A stretch of 64,000 bases of DNA from Euonymus europaeus (Eukaryota > Streptophyta > Magnoliopsida > Celastrales > Celastraceae): the NCBI GenBank assembly GCA_963580455.1, contig OY756958.1, positions 7,452,501 to 7,516,500 on the forward strand. Reading direction: 5' to 3'. Positions 44,988 to 55,216 of the stretch are shown piece by piece. Position 1 is the first letter of the stretch. Every line of letters starts with the position of its first letter. Position numbers and translations under genes: made by a program. A model generated the notes under the pieces. That model was not told the origin of the DNA. It was given only the letters and a program-made list of their open reading frames with translations, and searched no databases.

Positions 44988-46951
44988 CTCCCCCGCAAAC
45001 TTGTGAGCGGTAGAGGCCGTTCGACCACTCCAAGTTTGTCTCTGAACCATAGGAATTGAGAGTGAGATATGGGCTTTGTTAAACAATCAGCTATTTGATC
45101 CTGAGAGGGAACATATCGGACATCCAGACGTTTAGCTAAAACTTTGTCTCGAACAAAATGAATATCCACCTCAATGTGCTTCGTTCGGGCATGGTAAATC
45201 GGATTGGATGCTAGGGTGCTAGCACTTAGATTATCACACCAGCTGATAGGGACCGTGAAGCATTTAAAAGAGAGTTCATGCAGTAGAGCTTCAATCCAAG
45301 ACAGCTCACAAGAGACCTGAGCTAAGGCTCTATACTTCGACTCGGCACTGGATCGAGCAACAACATGTTGCTTCTTTGAAGACCATGAGACCAAGGTGTC
45401 CCCAAGATAAACACAATGGTCTGCGGTCGACCTTCTATCATCAACACAACATGCCCAATCTGTATCAAAAAATCCTTGCAGACTCAATCGTGTACACGGC
45501 ATCACATGCAGTCCCATGTTCTTGGAACCTTGTAAATATCTCAACACTCTTTTAGTCGCAGACCAGTGAGTAGTAGTTGGGGCATGAAGAAATTGACTAA
45601 GCTTATTGACAATGAAAGAGATGTCTGGTCTTGTGTTAGTCAAATACTGTAAGCCTCCAATAAGTCTGCGATAAATAGTTGGATTTTTCAAAAGATCTTC
45701 ATCACGAATAGACATGGACCATCCAACTACTGCTGGAGTAGGACACGGTTTAGTATTCTCCATCCCTGCCTTTTTCAAAAAATCGTCAATATACTGAGTT
45801 TGAGTGAGATACATCCCAGTGACATCTCGTCTAACTTCAATACCCAAGAAGTGATGAAGATCTCCCATGTCCTTCAAAGCAAACGTATGATGTAATTTAT
45901 GAACAAATTTTTGCAAAGAACCAGAATGACTCCCTGTCACAATTATGTCATCAACATAAATGAGGAGGATAATAATCTGAACCTGGTCCTTGTAAAAGAA
46001 AAGGGAACAATCACACTTTGAGTTCCAGAAGCCCCAATGACACAAGGTAGTTTTGAGTTTATCATACCATGCACGGGGGGCTTGCCTTAAGCCATATAGA
46101 GCCTTGTTCAGTTTGCAGACATAGTTAGGCTTAGACGAATCCACAAACCCTTCGGGTTGCTGCATATATACAAGTTCTTGAAGACTCCCATTCAAGAATG
46201 CATTGTTTATATCAAGTTGTCTCACCACCCAATTTCGAGAAACTGCAAGAGTCAGAACAATTCTGACTGTTGAAGCTTTGACCACTGGACTAAAAGTCTC
46301 TGAGAAATCAATGCCAAGAGTTTGAGTATACCCCTTCGCCACTAGTCTGGCTTTACAGCGCTGAAAACTTCCATCCGAATTTAATTTCACTTTATACACC
46401 CATTTATTTCCCACTAGATTCTGAGATGGTGAGTAAGGAACAAGAACCCAAGTCTTGTTATTTTTAAGAGCTGTTACCTCTTCTTGCATGGCAGCAAACC
46501 ACACCTTAGATTTGAAAGCATCTTGTGTGGAGGTTGGCTCCACTGGTGTCTCGGGCAGCTTAGAAACTGAGTACAATTGGTATTCTTTAGGATATGTCTT
46601 AGGCTTGTGAATACCCAATTTTGCACGAGTCACCATTGGTTGTCCAGTACCTTCACAAATAGAATTGGTTGACTGTGGAGTAGAACTTGCTTGAGGCAAA
46701 GAAGAGGCATGATCAATGGGAGAACTAGTATGTGGAGGTGGAGTAATACCATTAGGAGAACCTGAATCAGTAGAAGAACTATCCTTGCGCAGCAAAGAAA
46801 GGGCCCTTGCTGGTGACGGGCTCATGACAGCAGATGGTGGCGTTGATAGGGGCTTAGCAATGGGAGGAACTACTGCAGGAGAAGTGGGAGATTGAGTTGT
46901 CCTGCTTGGAGAGTTGGTGTCACTTGGTAAAGAAACCAATGAGGGAAACAA
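44975..46951 (-). CDS. copia RT-RNase H ORF, uninterrupted
   Basis: 658 codons without a stop. A Ser/Pro/Thr-rich linker (first ~110 residues) leads to RT: EEVTALKNNKTWVLVPYSPS, NKWVYKVKLNSDGSFQRCKA, RQLDINNAFLNGSLQELVYM, KALYGLRQAPRAWYDKLK, catalytic LLIYVDDIIVTG (YVDDI at 45958-45944). RNase H: TRPDISFIVNKLSQF, GFFDTDWACCVDDRRSTADH, ARSSAESKYRALA, ISWCDNLSAS and NPIYHARTKHIEVDIHFVRD. It ends 12 bases inside the 3' LTR. It is part of the polyprotein, separated from integrase by a frameshift, so the ATG is only the first Met of the open stretch. The catalytic residues look intact. Confidence 0.9.
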   Translation of the reverse strand: MFPSLVSLPSDTNSPSRTTQSPTSPAVVPPIAKPLSTPPSAVMSPSPARALSLLRKDSSSTDSGSPNGITPPPHTSSPIDHASSLPQASSTPQSTNSICEGTGQPMVTRAKLGIHKPKTYPKEYQLYSVSKLPETPVEPTSTQDAFKSKVWFAAMQEEVTALKNNKTWVLVPYSPSQNLVGNKWVYKVKLNSDGSFQRCKARLVAKGYTQTLGIDFSETFSPVVKASTVRIVLTLAVSRNWVVRQLDINNAFLNGSLQELVYMQQPEGFVDSSKPNYVCKLNKALYGLRQAPRAWYDKLKTTLCHWGFWNSKCDCSLFFYKDQVQIIILLIYVDDIIVTGSHSGSLQKFVHKLHHTFALKDMGDLHHFLGIEVRRDVTGMYLTQTQYIDDFLKKAGMENTKPCPTPAVVGWSMSIRDEDLLKNPTIYRRLIGGLQYLTNTRPDISFIVNKLSQFLHAPTTTHWSATKRVLRYLQGSKNMGLHVMPCTRLSLQGFFDTDWACCVDDRRSTADHCVYLGDTLVSWSSKKQHVVARSSAESKYRALAQVSCELSWIEALLHELSFKCFTVPISWCDNLSASTLASNPIYHARTKHIEVDIHFVRDKVLAKRLDVRYVPSQDQIADCLTKPISHSQFLWFRDKLGVVERPLPLTSLRGSVRT

Positions 46952-47034
46952 GGGAAGGAACTCAGTAGGTGAGGTAACTAGTGTTGTAGATTCTGGGCAA
47001 GTGGTATTGAGAAAACCAGCTCGAAAGGGAAACT

Positions 47035-48819
47035 CTAACTCATTAAAAACAACATGTCGAGAGATATAAATTCGACCAGTGGAGCTGATACATTTGTAAC
47101 CTTTGTGAGCATCACTACATCCAAGGAAAACACACTTGATTGTATGGAATTGAAACTTGTGAGTTTGGTAGGGACAGAGACAAGGAAAGCATGCACATCC
47201 AAAAGCTCTAAGGGAGAGATAATCTGGAGTAGTGTTGAAGAGTTTTTGAATTGGAGCAATATTGTCAAGGACAGGGGAAGGAAGTTGATGAGAAACACAG
47301 AGGTTTGAAATGCTTCAGTCCAATATTTAAGAGGCATATGAGATTGAGCTAGAAGAGTAAGTCCCATCTCAACAATGTGTCGATGTTTCCTTTCCGCACG
47401 ACCATTTTGGGCTGAAGTGAAAGGACAGGAGTGCCTAAGGACAATGCCTTGTTGCTTAACAAAATCAGGAAAGGCTTGGTATTCACCCCCCATGTCAGTT
47501 TGAAGACACTTGATTTTTCTATCAAGCTGATTTTCTACTAAAGTTTTGAATTGAAGAAAAGCTTTGAAAGCATCAGACTTACTTCTCAAAGGAAAGACCC
47601 AAGTAAAACGACTAAAGTCATCAACAAAGTGAATGTAATATTTAAAGCCTTGAGCGGAAACAATAGGTGAAGGACCCCATAAATCAGAATGCACAAGCTC
47701 AAGGGGATGGGAGGCACGAGAATTAGATAATTTAAAAGGCAAAAGATGAGATTTACCATATTGGCAAGCATCACAAAAATATTGTTTCTCATTAATAGGC
47801 AACTTTTGATTACAGCGTTTCAGTACTTGAGTAAGAGTTCTAGCTGAGGGGTGGCCTAACCTCCTATGCCACACTTCTCTTAGGGAATTTAAACACTTAG
47901 TACCAGTAGGTTGAACTAAATAAGCAGAAGAAGAAAAGGCACGGCTAATCAGGGGTTTGGTGAAGGCCGAAGGAGCAAAAAATACTAATTTGAGGTGTGA
48001 AATGTCAAGCCGGTACAGCCCATTCTCAAGCTTCCCGTGCAGAAGAGGTGTTCCCGTTGCCTTGTCCTTAACAACACAACCATGAGAGTCAAATTCAACA
48101 AGAACATTATTGAAGGCAGCAAGTTGTGAAATACTGATCAAGTTTTTCTTGATGGCAGGAACATGAAGAATATTTTTTAAGAACAAAGCCCCATTAGTAT
48201 GTGTATGTAAAATGGAACTCCCTATATGTGCAATAGACAGTTGAGCACCATTACCAATAGTTAGAAGAGAATTACCATTGTACTCAGCTTGTTGTCCAAG
48301 GTGTCCAACATCATCAGTAACATGAGCGCTGGCTCCACTATCAGCATACCAAGCCGGATCAGCAACACTCTCAGGACCAGCTACATAGGCAGTTGGAGTG
48401 TTCATGTGATTTTCTCTTTGTTGACCTGGTGGTGTCCCTTGGTAAGCTTCATCAAATCGATAATAACATTTTACAGCTGTGTAACCGATCTGGCCACAAA
48501 CTTGGCACAAGGGTCTGGAGTCATTACTTCTACCGCCTCGGCCTCTATGAAATTGTCCCCCTCGACTGCCATGGTTTCGATTTGGATTGTTGAAATTGTT
48601 GCCATTTTGGGTCCCTTGAGAAGGCTCGGAGCCTCGACGTCCTCCAGATTGGTTACCAAAATTCCGGGTTCCAGTAAAATTAGCTGACGCTTGGCCCAAC
48701 AGGAGGGAGGAGATTCCAGAATTTAGTTGTTCCAGTCGCTTATCAAAACTGAGCAACTTAGCTTGTAGATCAACCCAGCTAACGTAATCTTTTTCCTGAA
48801 TCTGACACACGACTGGATT
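47035..48819 (-). pseudogene. copia gag C-terminus, protease and integrase
   Basis: It continues gag in frame after the TAG. A Gly/Asn/Arg-rich stretch leads to a zinc knuckle CQVCGQIGYTAVKC, pattern C-x2-C-x4-Y-x4-C: Tyr (codon 48483-48481) stands where His is expected. Protease follows with WYADSGASAHVTDD, then GAG-pre-integrase (VWHRRLGHPS, CDACQYGKSH) and integrase with Asp in HSDLWGPSP, Asp in CLQTDMGGEYQ and Glu in NGRAERKHRHIVE. After FQTSVFLIN the frame shifts near 47290 and runs out at 47035 in the wrong frame. Confidence 0.9.
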
Positions 48820-49521
48820 CTACTCCAATAAGTCAAGACCAGAGAGAATTTGTTGAACCAAATCTTCTAATGCAACTGGTTTTCCGGCCAACGCAAGATT
48901 ATCAGCAAGTCTCTTAGCTGTCTTAAGATATTCAGACATCGTCTTACCTCCTTTAGTCAATTTCTGAAACTCTCCTTTGAAGTAATTTATGTTAGACTTG
49001 GTCTTGATGCCAAAGACATCCCGAATGGAATCCCAAAGTTCCTTCGAAGTCTCACACCCCATGACTTCCGCAGCAACATCCGTGTCCATGGAGTTGTAGA
49101 GCCAACCTAGCAAAATCTGGTCCTGCACGACCCATTCTTCATATTCAGAATTTGGAACAAGTTCACCATTCCCTTCTTCGTTAGCATCTGTAGACACAAA
49201 CTCAGTTGGGCATGGTTTGGTTCCAGTGATGAAGCCCCACATTCGGCTTCCACGAATAACCGGTTGAACTAAGTTCTTCCACATGAGGTAATTTTCATGA
49301 TTCAATTTGATAGAGCAATAAGATCCAAGTGGGTTACCTTGGTGCCCTGAAATTTTGGGGAAGTTTGTCACACCAGGGAGCACTGAGCCAATAGACACTT
49401 CTTGGGACACTTCTTTGCTTTTAGGAGTCATAAGAGAAGATCCGTGGTCTCCTTGGTCTCTCTTTTCAGAGTTCTTGGAGGAATTGAGATTTTCAGGATC
49501 GGTGGTTCGGCTGTCGGCCAT
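48820..49521 (-). pseudogene. copia gag N-terminal part
   Basis: Start ATG at 49521-49519, 5 bases after the PBS. Residues include KLNHENYLMWKNLVQPVIRG (the LTR-copia gag N-terminal signature), EEWVVQDQILLGWLYNSMDT and a UBN2 gag region (SNINYFKGEFQKLTKGGKTM). It ends at TAG 48822-48820 after SGLDLLE. The next codons, in the same frame, continue gag toward the zinc knuckle, so a single in-frame stop separates the two ORFs. Gag would form the particle shell. Confidence 0.9.
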
Positions 49522-49537
49522 CGTCGCTCTGATACCA

Positions 49538-49720
49538 AGTTAAGAATATGATAGAATATAAGCAGATGAATTTTGCTGGACAACTCTCAGTAGTCTTCCT
49601 CAAATGAATGAGGCTGCAGAGTCTTACTAGTCTTATTTATATGTGGCTTACAGCAGAACCCTAAGAAGAATTAAAGTAAACAATTACATAAATGAAACGA
49701 TGTCACTTTATGTTCTAACA
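49538..49720 (-). repeat. copia 5' LTR
   Basis: 183 bp. A PBS complementary to initiator-Met tRNA (TGGTATCAGAGC) follows at once on the - strand. The outer end abuts ATCCA and a 58-bp tandem duplication. Confidence 0.95.
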
Positions 49721-49828
49721 ATCCATTTACTAGATGCTATCACTCTCTTTCTAGACAATGTCTCTTTCTATTCTAACAATCCATTTACTAGATGCTATCA
49801 CTCTCTTTCTAGACAATGTCTCTTTCTA
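49713..49828. repeat. 58-bp tandem duplication across the LTR edge
   Basis: TTCTAACAATCCATTTACTA starts at 49713 and again at 49771. Each unit ends AATGTCTCTTTCTA. The first eight bases (TTCTAACA) are the terminal bases of the copia LTR, so the duplicated unit spans LTR end, target duplication and host flank. Confidence 0.9.
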
Positions 49829-50818
49829 CAATTCTCAGTCATCTTCCTGACTTGGCCGTCGAAGCTTCCCTGCAAGCATCACACCGATGCCAAGCTCTGA
49901 TCCAATGAACCTTTTCTTTGCAAATTGTTGGTTGTCACTTCCAAGTTTTCATTGATTTCATATTCTCGTGTCAACCCCTAGTAGTGCATTTTGTCAAATT
50001 AAGATGACCATCCATCGAAATAATGTGGACTCCAAAACGGCAATTAATAAGATTCTCCTTCAGTATTAGTCGGTGGAATTGAAGTCTAAAATCATGTGTT
50101 CTATAATTGATAAATGGCTCGTTGAAAGCAAATTTTCTCAAAAAGACGTATTCTGTATTGTTGTAGATAAAGAAAGTAGGGATCAGATCAGACTGCTCCT
50201 GGTGTTCAAACTAGTCATTAATGGTCGGCTTCATGGGTGCACAGAGCCATCAATATCTACTGGAGCCTTGAGGGGCAGCAATAAAAGCGATAATGAGTGC
50301 CCATTTATTTTTTATAGGTATTTATGGATTGATCACAAGCCAAAATATGGTAAGAGCCCTAATGTGTCTTTAAGTTCAAAATTCTAATGAATGCAGTTAA
50401 TATACCACGGAGACAGAATTTGTAACTTGCTATCCTAAAGCTTTAAACCAAATGCTAGCTGAAATGCAATCAAAAGACTAACTAATTACGAACCCTGAAA
50501 TACACGAACCCAATCCAATTTTAGACCTCCGAAATAAAAATAGAAATTACCACCCACACAAAACATCAATCAATCTTTGCCTGTCAATAATTGCATTTAT
50601 AAGTAAGGCTTCATTTCATCTAAAAAATGTCCATGCAAAATAAGGAGAATGAGAATATGGAAAAAAAATTAACTCCTCTCTCAATTAAGCCTGATTCAAA
50701 CATATGGAAAAGAAAAAAAATTCACATTCAGCACAAAGATATCCAAAATCTCGTAATCAAACCAGAAATTAAAACAAACTCAGAAGAAAATGAGATGAAT
50801 ATTGAGCAAAGCACATAC
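49829..50818. other. ERD2 pseudogene intron 1 sequence
   Basis: No clear coding segment. A + strand frame at 50073-50387 has no recognised product. ERD2 exon 2 was sought on the - strand here and not found. The GTATGT donor for exon 1 is at 50818-50813. Confidence 0.5.
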
Positions 50819-50909
50819 CCGCACAAGACTTGATAGTGCGGATCTTGAGTAGCAGAACCAAGACACTGGCCAAATGGGTGATGTCCCCAGCTAACCTGAA
50901 TATATGCAT

Positions 50910-51267
50910 GGTAAATCCGTCTCTTCTCTTCTACCCCCTCACACAATCTCTGCTTGTGTATGCTCTGGATGCTACAGATTATATTGTGGATCAAATGCCC
51001 TACGAGATATCGACCCTAAAATTGCGTAGATCTTCAATTGATCCAAACCCAATATCACACTTTCTGGGAAGTTCTCTCTTTTATTCTCTTCCGGGATTTG
51101 AGGGGGAAAAATGGAAACACGAAGGCAGAAAAATCATGGAATATGAATTTCGGGTTTGGAAAATGTTCTTTTAACTTAACATATTCTCTCTCTTGATTAC
51201 TGTCATTTCAATTGTACTTTATCTAATTTTTGCTTAACTTTCATGTTTGAGCTAAGTCTTGCTCGGA
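50910..51267. promoter_or_regulatory. Region upstream of ERD2, possible divergent promoter
   Basis: 358 bases between the ERD2 exon 1 start on the - strand and a candidate + strand first exon at 51268. Pyrimidine-rich tracts (TCTCTTCTCTTCTACCCC, TTCTCTCTCTTGATTA) suit plant 5' leaders. No clear TATA box was identified, so the call rests on position. Confidence 0.3.
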
Positions 51268-51366
51268 ATGAAAGGATTTGGTGGCAAGTCGAAGTCATTG
51301 TTATCAAGGTATGCATATGACAATCTGAATTGGTGATTTTTGGTTGGGTTTTGAAATTTATCATGG
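51115..51366. repeat. Duplicated flank, left copy
   Basis: It matches 56871-57300 in the same orientation (shared CACGAAGGCAGAAAAATCAT, TTTCGGGTTTGGAAAATG, CATATTCTCTCTCTTGATTA, GCAAGTCGAAGTCATTGTTA). Relative to the right copy it lacks about 180 bases after GGAAAATG. It contains the candidate exon at 51268-51308. Confidence 0.9.
51268..51308 (+). other. Candidate first exon of an unknown + strand gene
   Basis: ATG at 51268 opens 41 bases encoding MKGFGGKSKSLLS, followed by AAG|GTATGC, a good plant donor. The right copy at 57201 encodes MEGLGGKSKSLLS, but its donor context reads AACGTATG. Both alleles stay open, and the amino-acid changes are few. No downstream exon was found, so the product is unknown and this could be chance. 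Confidence 0.3.
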
Positions 51367-51374
51367 ATTTAGGT

Positions 51375-51513
51375 CAGTCGCTGACAAGGATTGGAGTCTC
51401 ACATCAGTGGCTTCTTTATGGGTCTCCCAATCAAACTCAGCTGCTTGGCGTTCTAAGGTGTTTCGCGATTTAGGTCCCATGAAACCTGGCTCTGATATCA
51501 AAATGTTGGTACC
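51375..51513 (-). mobile_element. Truncated second Reina-like copy: PBS and gag start
   Basis: It matches 56505-56633 (PBS and first gag codons, shared GGATTGGAGTCTCACATCAG and GGGTCTCCCAATCAAACTC). On the - strand it follows the LTR 51740-51514, with PBS at 51510-51499 reading TGATATCAGAGC. It ends at 51375, eight bases from the duplicated flank. The LTR at 51514 is therefore shared by two element copies. Confidence 0.85.
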
Positions 51514-51769
51514 TGGAGCTGAACCAAGCTTGAAACAGAGAAAGATATATTTGGGAGAAGAAGAAGCTGCAAAAGAGAATACTTTTTCATAGATAACCCT
51601 CCATACACGAGGACAACCCTAAAAGAAGGGCAACAAGGACATTAAACATCAGATAACTGACTTAATTGTATTATAAAGAATTACATACTATACCAGAAAA
51701 TAAGAATTGGAATAACAAAAGAGACACGGGCATCACATCGTCCCTACCCTCAAACTTGACTCAAGGCTG

Positions 51770-52780
51770 AAAGTTAGGGAATTGATCTTGACTCCTGGCT
51801 GCTTCCTCCCATGTCGCATCATCATCTGGAAGCCCCTGCCACTTAATCAGCCATTTGGCAACCATTGTACTTGTCCCGAATCTTCAATGGGAGGTAGTAT
51901 GGAAGAAACACCGGTTTGCTGACTGAACTTCGCCTTCAATGGGGACACATGAACTACAGGATGAATTTTTGATGATGGAGGCAATTGAAGCTTATAGGCT
52001 ACCGATCCAACCTTGGCTATAATCAGCTTATGCAAGTGGCGCAACTGCACTGATGATCTCTGCCTATACGGTTGGAGCTTCAAAAACACCCAATCACCCA
52101 CTTCAAAATGCCTCTTAGTTCGTTGTTTGTCACCCTGTCGCTTCATCCTTGTTTGAGCGAGCAAGAAATTATTTCTCAATACCTGCATCACTTCATCCCT
52201 GCTTCTCAATTCCATAGTGGAACCGGCAAGGTAACGCTGCACTCTTGATGGAGGATAACCATAGAGGGCCTGGAAGGGGGACATTTGAATTGAGGATTGG
52301 TACGTGGTGTTATACCACCCCTCTGCCCAAGGTAACCATGATAGCCAGCTAGAAGGTTTATCACTGCAAAATCATCTAAACTATTGCTCTAGAATGCAGT
52401 TTATCACCTCGATTTGTCCATCCGATTGAGGGTGGTACGCTAAGCTTCTACAAAGCTGGGTCTGACGCATCTTGAAAAATTCTTTCCAAAAATTACTCAA
52501 GAAAACAGGGTCACGGTCACTCACCACACTCTTTGGCATTCCGTGTAATTTGAAAATATCCCTCAAAAATAGCTGAGCCACTTGTTTAGCTGTATAAGGA
52601 TGCATCAAAGCTGAAAAATGGGCATATTTTGTGAAGCAGTCAACCACTACCAGTATAGCATTCTTGCTAGTAGATTTAGGTAATCCCTCCATGAAGTCAA
52701 GAGAGATATCTTTCCATGCACCTTCTGGAATGGCCAAGGGCTGTAGCAAATCGGGTGGTTTAATATTTTCATAGTGTACT
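51770..52780 (-). pseudogene. Reina-like integrase core and chromodomain end
   Basis: 52381-52749: AWKDISLDFMEGLPKS (first Asp), KSVVSDRDPVFLSNFWKEFF (second Asp), AYHPQSDGQIEVINCILEQ (Glu). After a gap, 51847-52284 gives MSPFQALYGYPPSRVQRYLA, HFEVGDWVFLKLQPYRQRSS and KIHPVVHVSPLKAKFSQQTG. A last shift near 51870-51850 leads to WLIKWQGLPDDDATWEEAAR, a chromodomain-like end stopping at about 51770, just before the purine tract and 3' LTR. Confidence 0.85.
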
Positions 52781-52812
52781 CGCTGGCATGTGTCACACTC
52801 AACGACATACCT

Positions 52813-53748
52813 CTAAGTGTCTCTTTTGATCCCGGGCCATAGGAAATTCTTGGACAACGTTTTGTACATACGTAGATACCCCGAGTGCCCACCAATAGGG
52901 TTGTTGTGAAACTCTTCCATTACTTTTTGATGACACAGAGACCTGGGTGGTACAAAAATGTGTCCCTTATAGAGCAATCTTCCCCGGTCCACCGTGAAAT
53001 TTCGATTATTAGAAGTTCCCTCATGCACTGCCACTATCAAAGCCATAGTCTCAGGATCTTCCACACACTCTTGTTGCAATTCATTGAGGCCATCAAACAA
53101 AGGCTTCGAGCTACCTTGAATTGTTAGTAATTTCGGTTGGCGAGAGAGCGTATCAGCAGCCATATTTAATCTGCCCGCCCTGTGTTTCACTGTAAAATTG
53201 TACCCAATTAATTTAACTAACCACTTTTGCTGAGCGGGTGTAGTTATTCTCTGATTGAGGAAGTACTGAATTGTGCTGTGATCCGTTAATATTGTAAAAT
53301 GGTGGCCCAGAACATAAGTTCTCCAATGATTAACAGCATGAACCACAACCAACATCTCACGATCGTACACTGACATTGCTAAATGTCGAACTGAAAGAGG
53401 CTTGCTAAGGTAGGCAAAAGGATGATTTTGTTGAGATAAAACTGCCTCAATCCCTACTCCAGAGGCATCGCACTCAATGGTAAATTCTTCGAAAAAATTT
53501 GGTAAGGCCATAATGGGTGTTGTCATCAACACCATTTTAAGCTTTTGAAATGCTTCTACTGCTTCACTCGACCAATGGAACCCATCAATCTTAAGCGTAT
53601 CTATAAGCGGCTTAGCTATCATCCCATACCCTCGAACAAATTTTTTATAGTACCCTGTCAAGCCTAAAAATCCACGCAACCCTTTTATGGTCTTGGGTTG
53701 TTCCCAATCGGTGATGCATTGTATTTTAGAGGGACAACAGCCACTCAC
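52813..53748 (-). pseudogene. Reina-like RNase H and integrase N-terminus
   Basis: A 311-codon open stretch. RT connection: KTIKGLRGFLGLTGYYKKFV, GFHWSSEAVEAFQKLK. RNase H: FTIECDASGVGIEAVLSQQ, PFAYLSKPLSV, YDREMLVVVHAVNHWRTYVL, FTILTDHSTIQYFLNQ. Integrase zinc region begins MEEFHNNPIGGHSGYLRMYK (HHCC first His pair). It ends where CETCQR-like residues would continue (52740-52812) across a stop. Confidence 0.9.
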
Positions 53749-54410
53749 TGCTCTGAAATTATGTGGCCCAAGTAATCAATTGAAGTAGTGCCAAAAGAGC
53801 ATTTGCTTCTCTTTATCTTCAACTAATTCTCCTCCAGAATTTTGAAACAATAGAGAGGTGCACCACATGCTCGTCTACTGTAGGACTGTATACGAGGATA
53901 TCATCAAAAAACACCAACACAAAGCACCTCAAATACTATCTGAAAATGGTATTCATCAAGGATTTGAAAGGTTGAGGGGGCATTGGTTAGCCCAAAAGGT
54001 ATGCCTACAAACTCATAGTGCCCATCATGAGTTCAGAATGTCATTTTCTCAACATCTTTAGCATTCATCCGTATTTGGTGATACCCTGATCGTAAGTCCA
54101 ACTTTGTAAAAATAGTTCAACCATAGAGCTCATCTAGGAGCTCATCAATGATGGGAATTGGGAACTTGTCTTTGACCGTGGCAGTGTTAAGAGCCCTGTA
54201 GTCGACACAAAATCTCTAAGCTCCGTCTTTTTTTTTCCACCAAAAGAACCGGTGAAGAAAATGGGTAGTTTTGATTAATCCACCCACTAGCATTTCCTTC
54301 ACTAATTTCTCAATCTCGGCCTTTTGGAAGTTGGGATATCTGTAAGGGCTAACACTGATTGGAACAGTACCAGGCTTCAAATTAATTCGGTGATCGCAAT
54401 CACAGTTCAG
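53749..54410 (-). pseudogene. Reina-like reverse transcriptase
   Basis: Blocks in order: [96 protein letters not shown], then the catalytic FVLVFFDDILVYS in a shifted frame near 53875-53915. Stops occur near 54220, 54110, 54030 and 53820. The two catalytic aspartates survive, but the frame does not. Confidence 0.85.
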
Positions 54411-55210
54411 CTATAAAGTAGTAGGAGCCTCAAACAAAATAGCATGCTCTTCTAGTAAGTTATGAATATCTGGGTGTGCATTGGTAGATGACTTCATAGC
54501 TATAGTTTGGAGTTGGGCGATTAACGCATGTCCTTTTTGGGCTATAAAGCGATCCATGGTGGCCGAATCTACCGGAGAGGCATGACCTGGTGTATGTCCC
54601 TGCAACACGTAAGTGCTGCTATCCTAAATAAATTTCATAGTTAATGACACAAAATTCCAAAGGATATTGCTCAAGGAGCGGAGCCATACAACTCCCAAAA
54701 TTATTTCACAGCCCGTAACTGCCATTGCATGAAACTCTGTATTGTACTGGTAGGATTGCAAGGTAATGGTGAGGACTGGAACAAAACCCTTTGATTGAGC
54801 TTCCGATTTGATAGCTACCACCACCTTGAGAGATTTGGTATTATCAATAGGCCCTTCACAAATTTCAGTAGCTTGGGATGTATGAAATTATGCGTAGAGC
54901 CCGAATCAATGAATACTTGAACTTTCCTCTTACCTAACTACCCATATAACCTCATTGTCTCCGGCTGAGTAGTTCTAGTCAAAGCGTGTATGGATATAAC
55001 AAGATCCCCATTATCCTCCTTCAATTTTGCAACACCCTCCTCTTTGGCCTCCCCTTCATTCCACTGGTCTTCCTCTTCCTCCATTCCCCCAATCATAAAC
55101 AATTGTGGTTTAGCCGTACATTGGTGGCCTGGCTTATATGGCTCGTCACAATTGAAGCAAACCCCCTTCTCTCTTTTTGCATTAAACTCTGCTTAAGATA
55201 GGCGTCTCAA
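54411..55210 (-). pseudogene. Reina-like zinc knuckle and protease
   Basis: A zinc knuckle CFNCDEPYKPGHQC lies near 55135-55180. An acidic segment follows, then the aspartic protease active site VFIDSGSTHNFIHPKLL (DSG codons 54907-54899). The protease flap and C-terminal part (EFHAMAVTGCEIILGVVWLR) are at 54624-54824 after stops. A further frame (54411-54608) holds the linker to RT with LEEHAILFEAP. Protease would cut the polyprotein; stops near 54940 and 54625 prevent this. Confidence 0.8.
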
Positions 55211-55216
55211 TGTCGT

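Larger units (their letters stand above)
44790..49720 (-). mobile_element. Nearly complete copia element with target duplication
   Basis: It is flanked by ATCCA at 44785-44789 and 49721-49725. LTRs: 5' LTR 49720-49538 (183 bp) and 3' LTR 44987-44790 (198 bp; the extra 15 bases duplicate part of TTACATAAAG..). On the - strand both start TGTTAGAACATAAAG and end TTAACT, so the 3' terminus is CT and not CA. The PBS TGGTATCAGAGC (49537-49526) follows directly. A purine tract GCGGGGGAG precedes the 3' LTR. Length 4931 bp. Short LTRs are suggestive of the Ale-type lineage, not proven. Insertion lies in an ERD2 pseudogene intron, same strand. Confidence 0.95.
42179..50909 (-). pseudogene. ERD2-like: ERD2/KDEL receptor pseudogene
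   Basis: ERD2 proteins are seven-span Golgi/ER membrane receptors that return K/HDEL proteins to the ER. Exons, read on the - strand: exon 1 50909-50819 (begins MHIFRLAGDITHLASVLVLL, donor GTATGT); exon 3 44025-43878 (SIVWYIRGQKIVRRSYDRDQ, ends INERFTFKE); exon 4 43700-43585 ([26 protein letters not shown]); exon 5 42560-42487 (AYRALYMLNWIYRYFTEDHY); exon 6 42369-42306 (WIAGLVQTLLYADFFYYYFQ); exon 7 42215-42179 (SWKNNVKL). Splice phases join correctly. Defects: exon 2 (about 40 residues) was not found; TAG at 43914-43916 inside exon 3; TAG at 42191-42193 four codons before the normal stop position. A copia element sits between exons 1 and 3. The gene name comes from remembered family sequence; the match is long and consistent. 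Confidence 0.9.

Noticed and set aside
50073..50387. 104-codon + strand frame in ERD2 intron 1
   Set aside because: No recognisable product or supporting splice pattern. Kept only as unassigned intron sequence.
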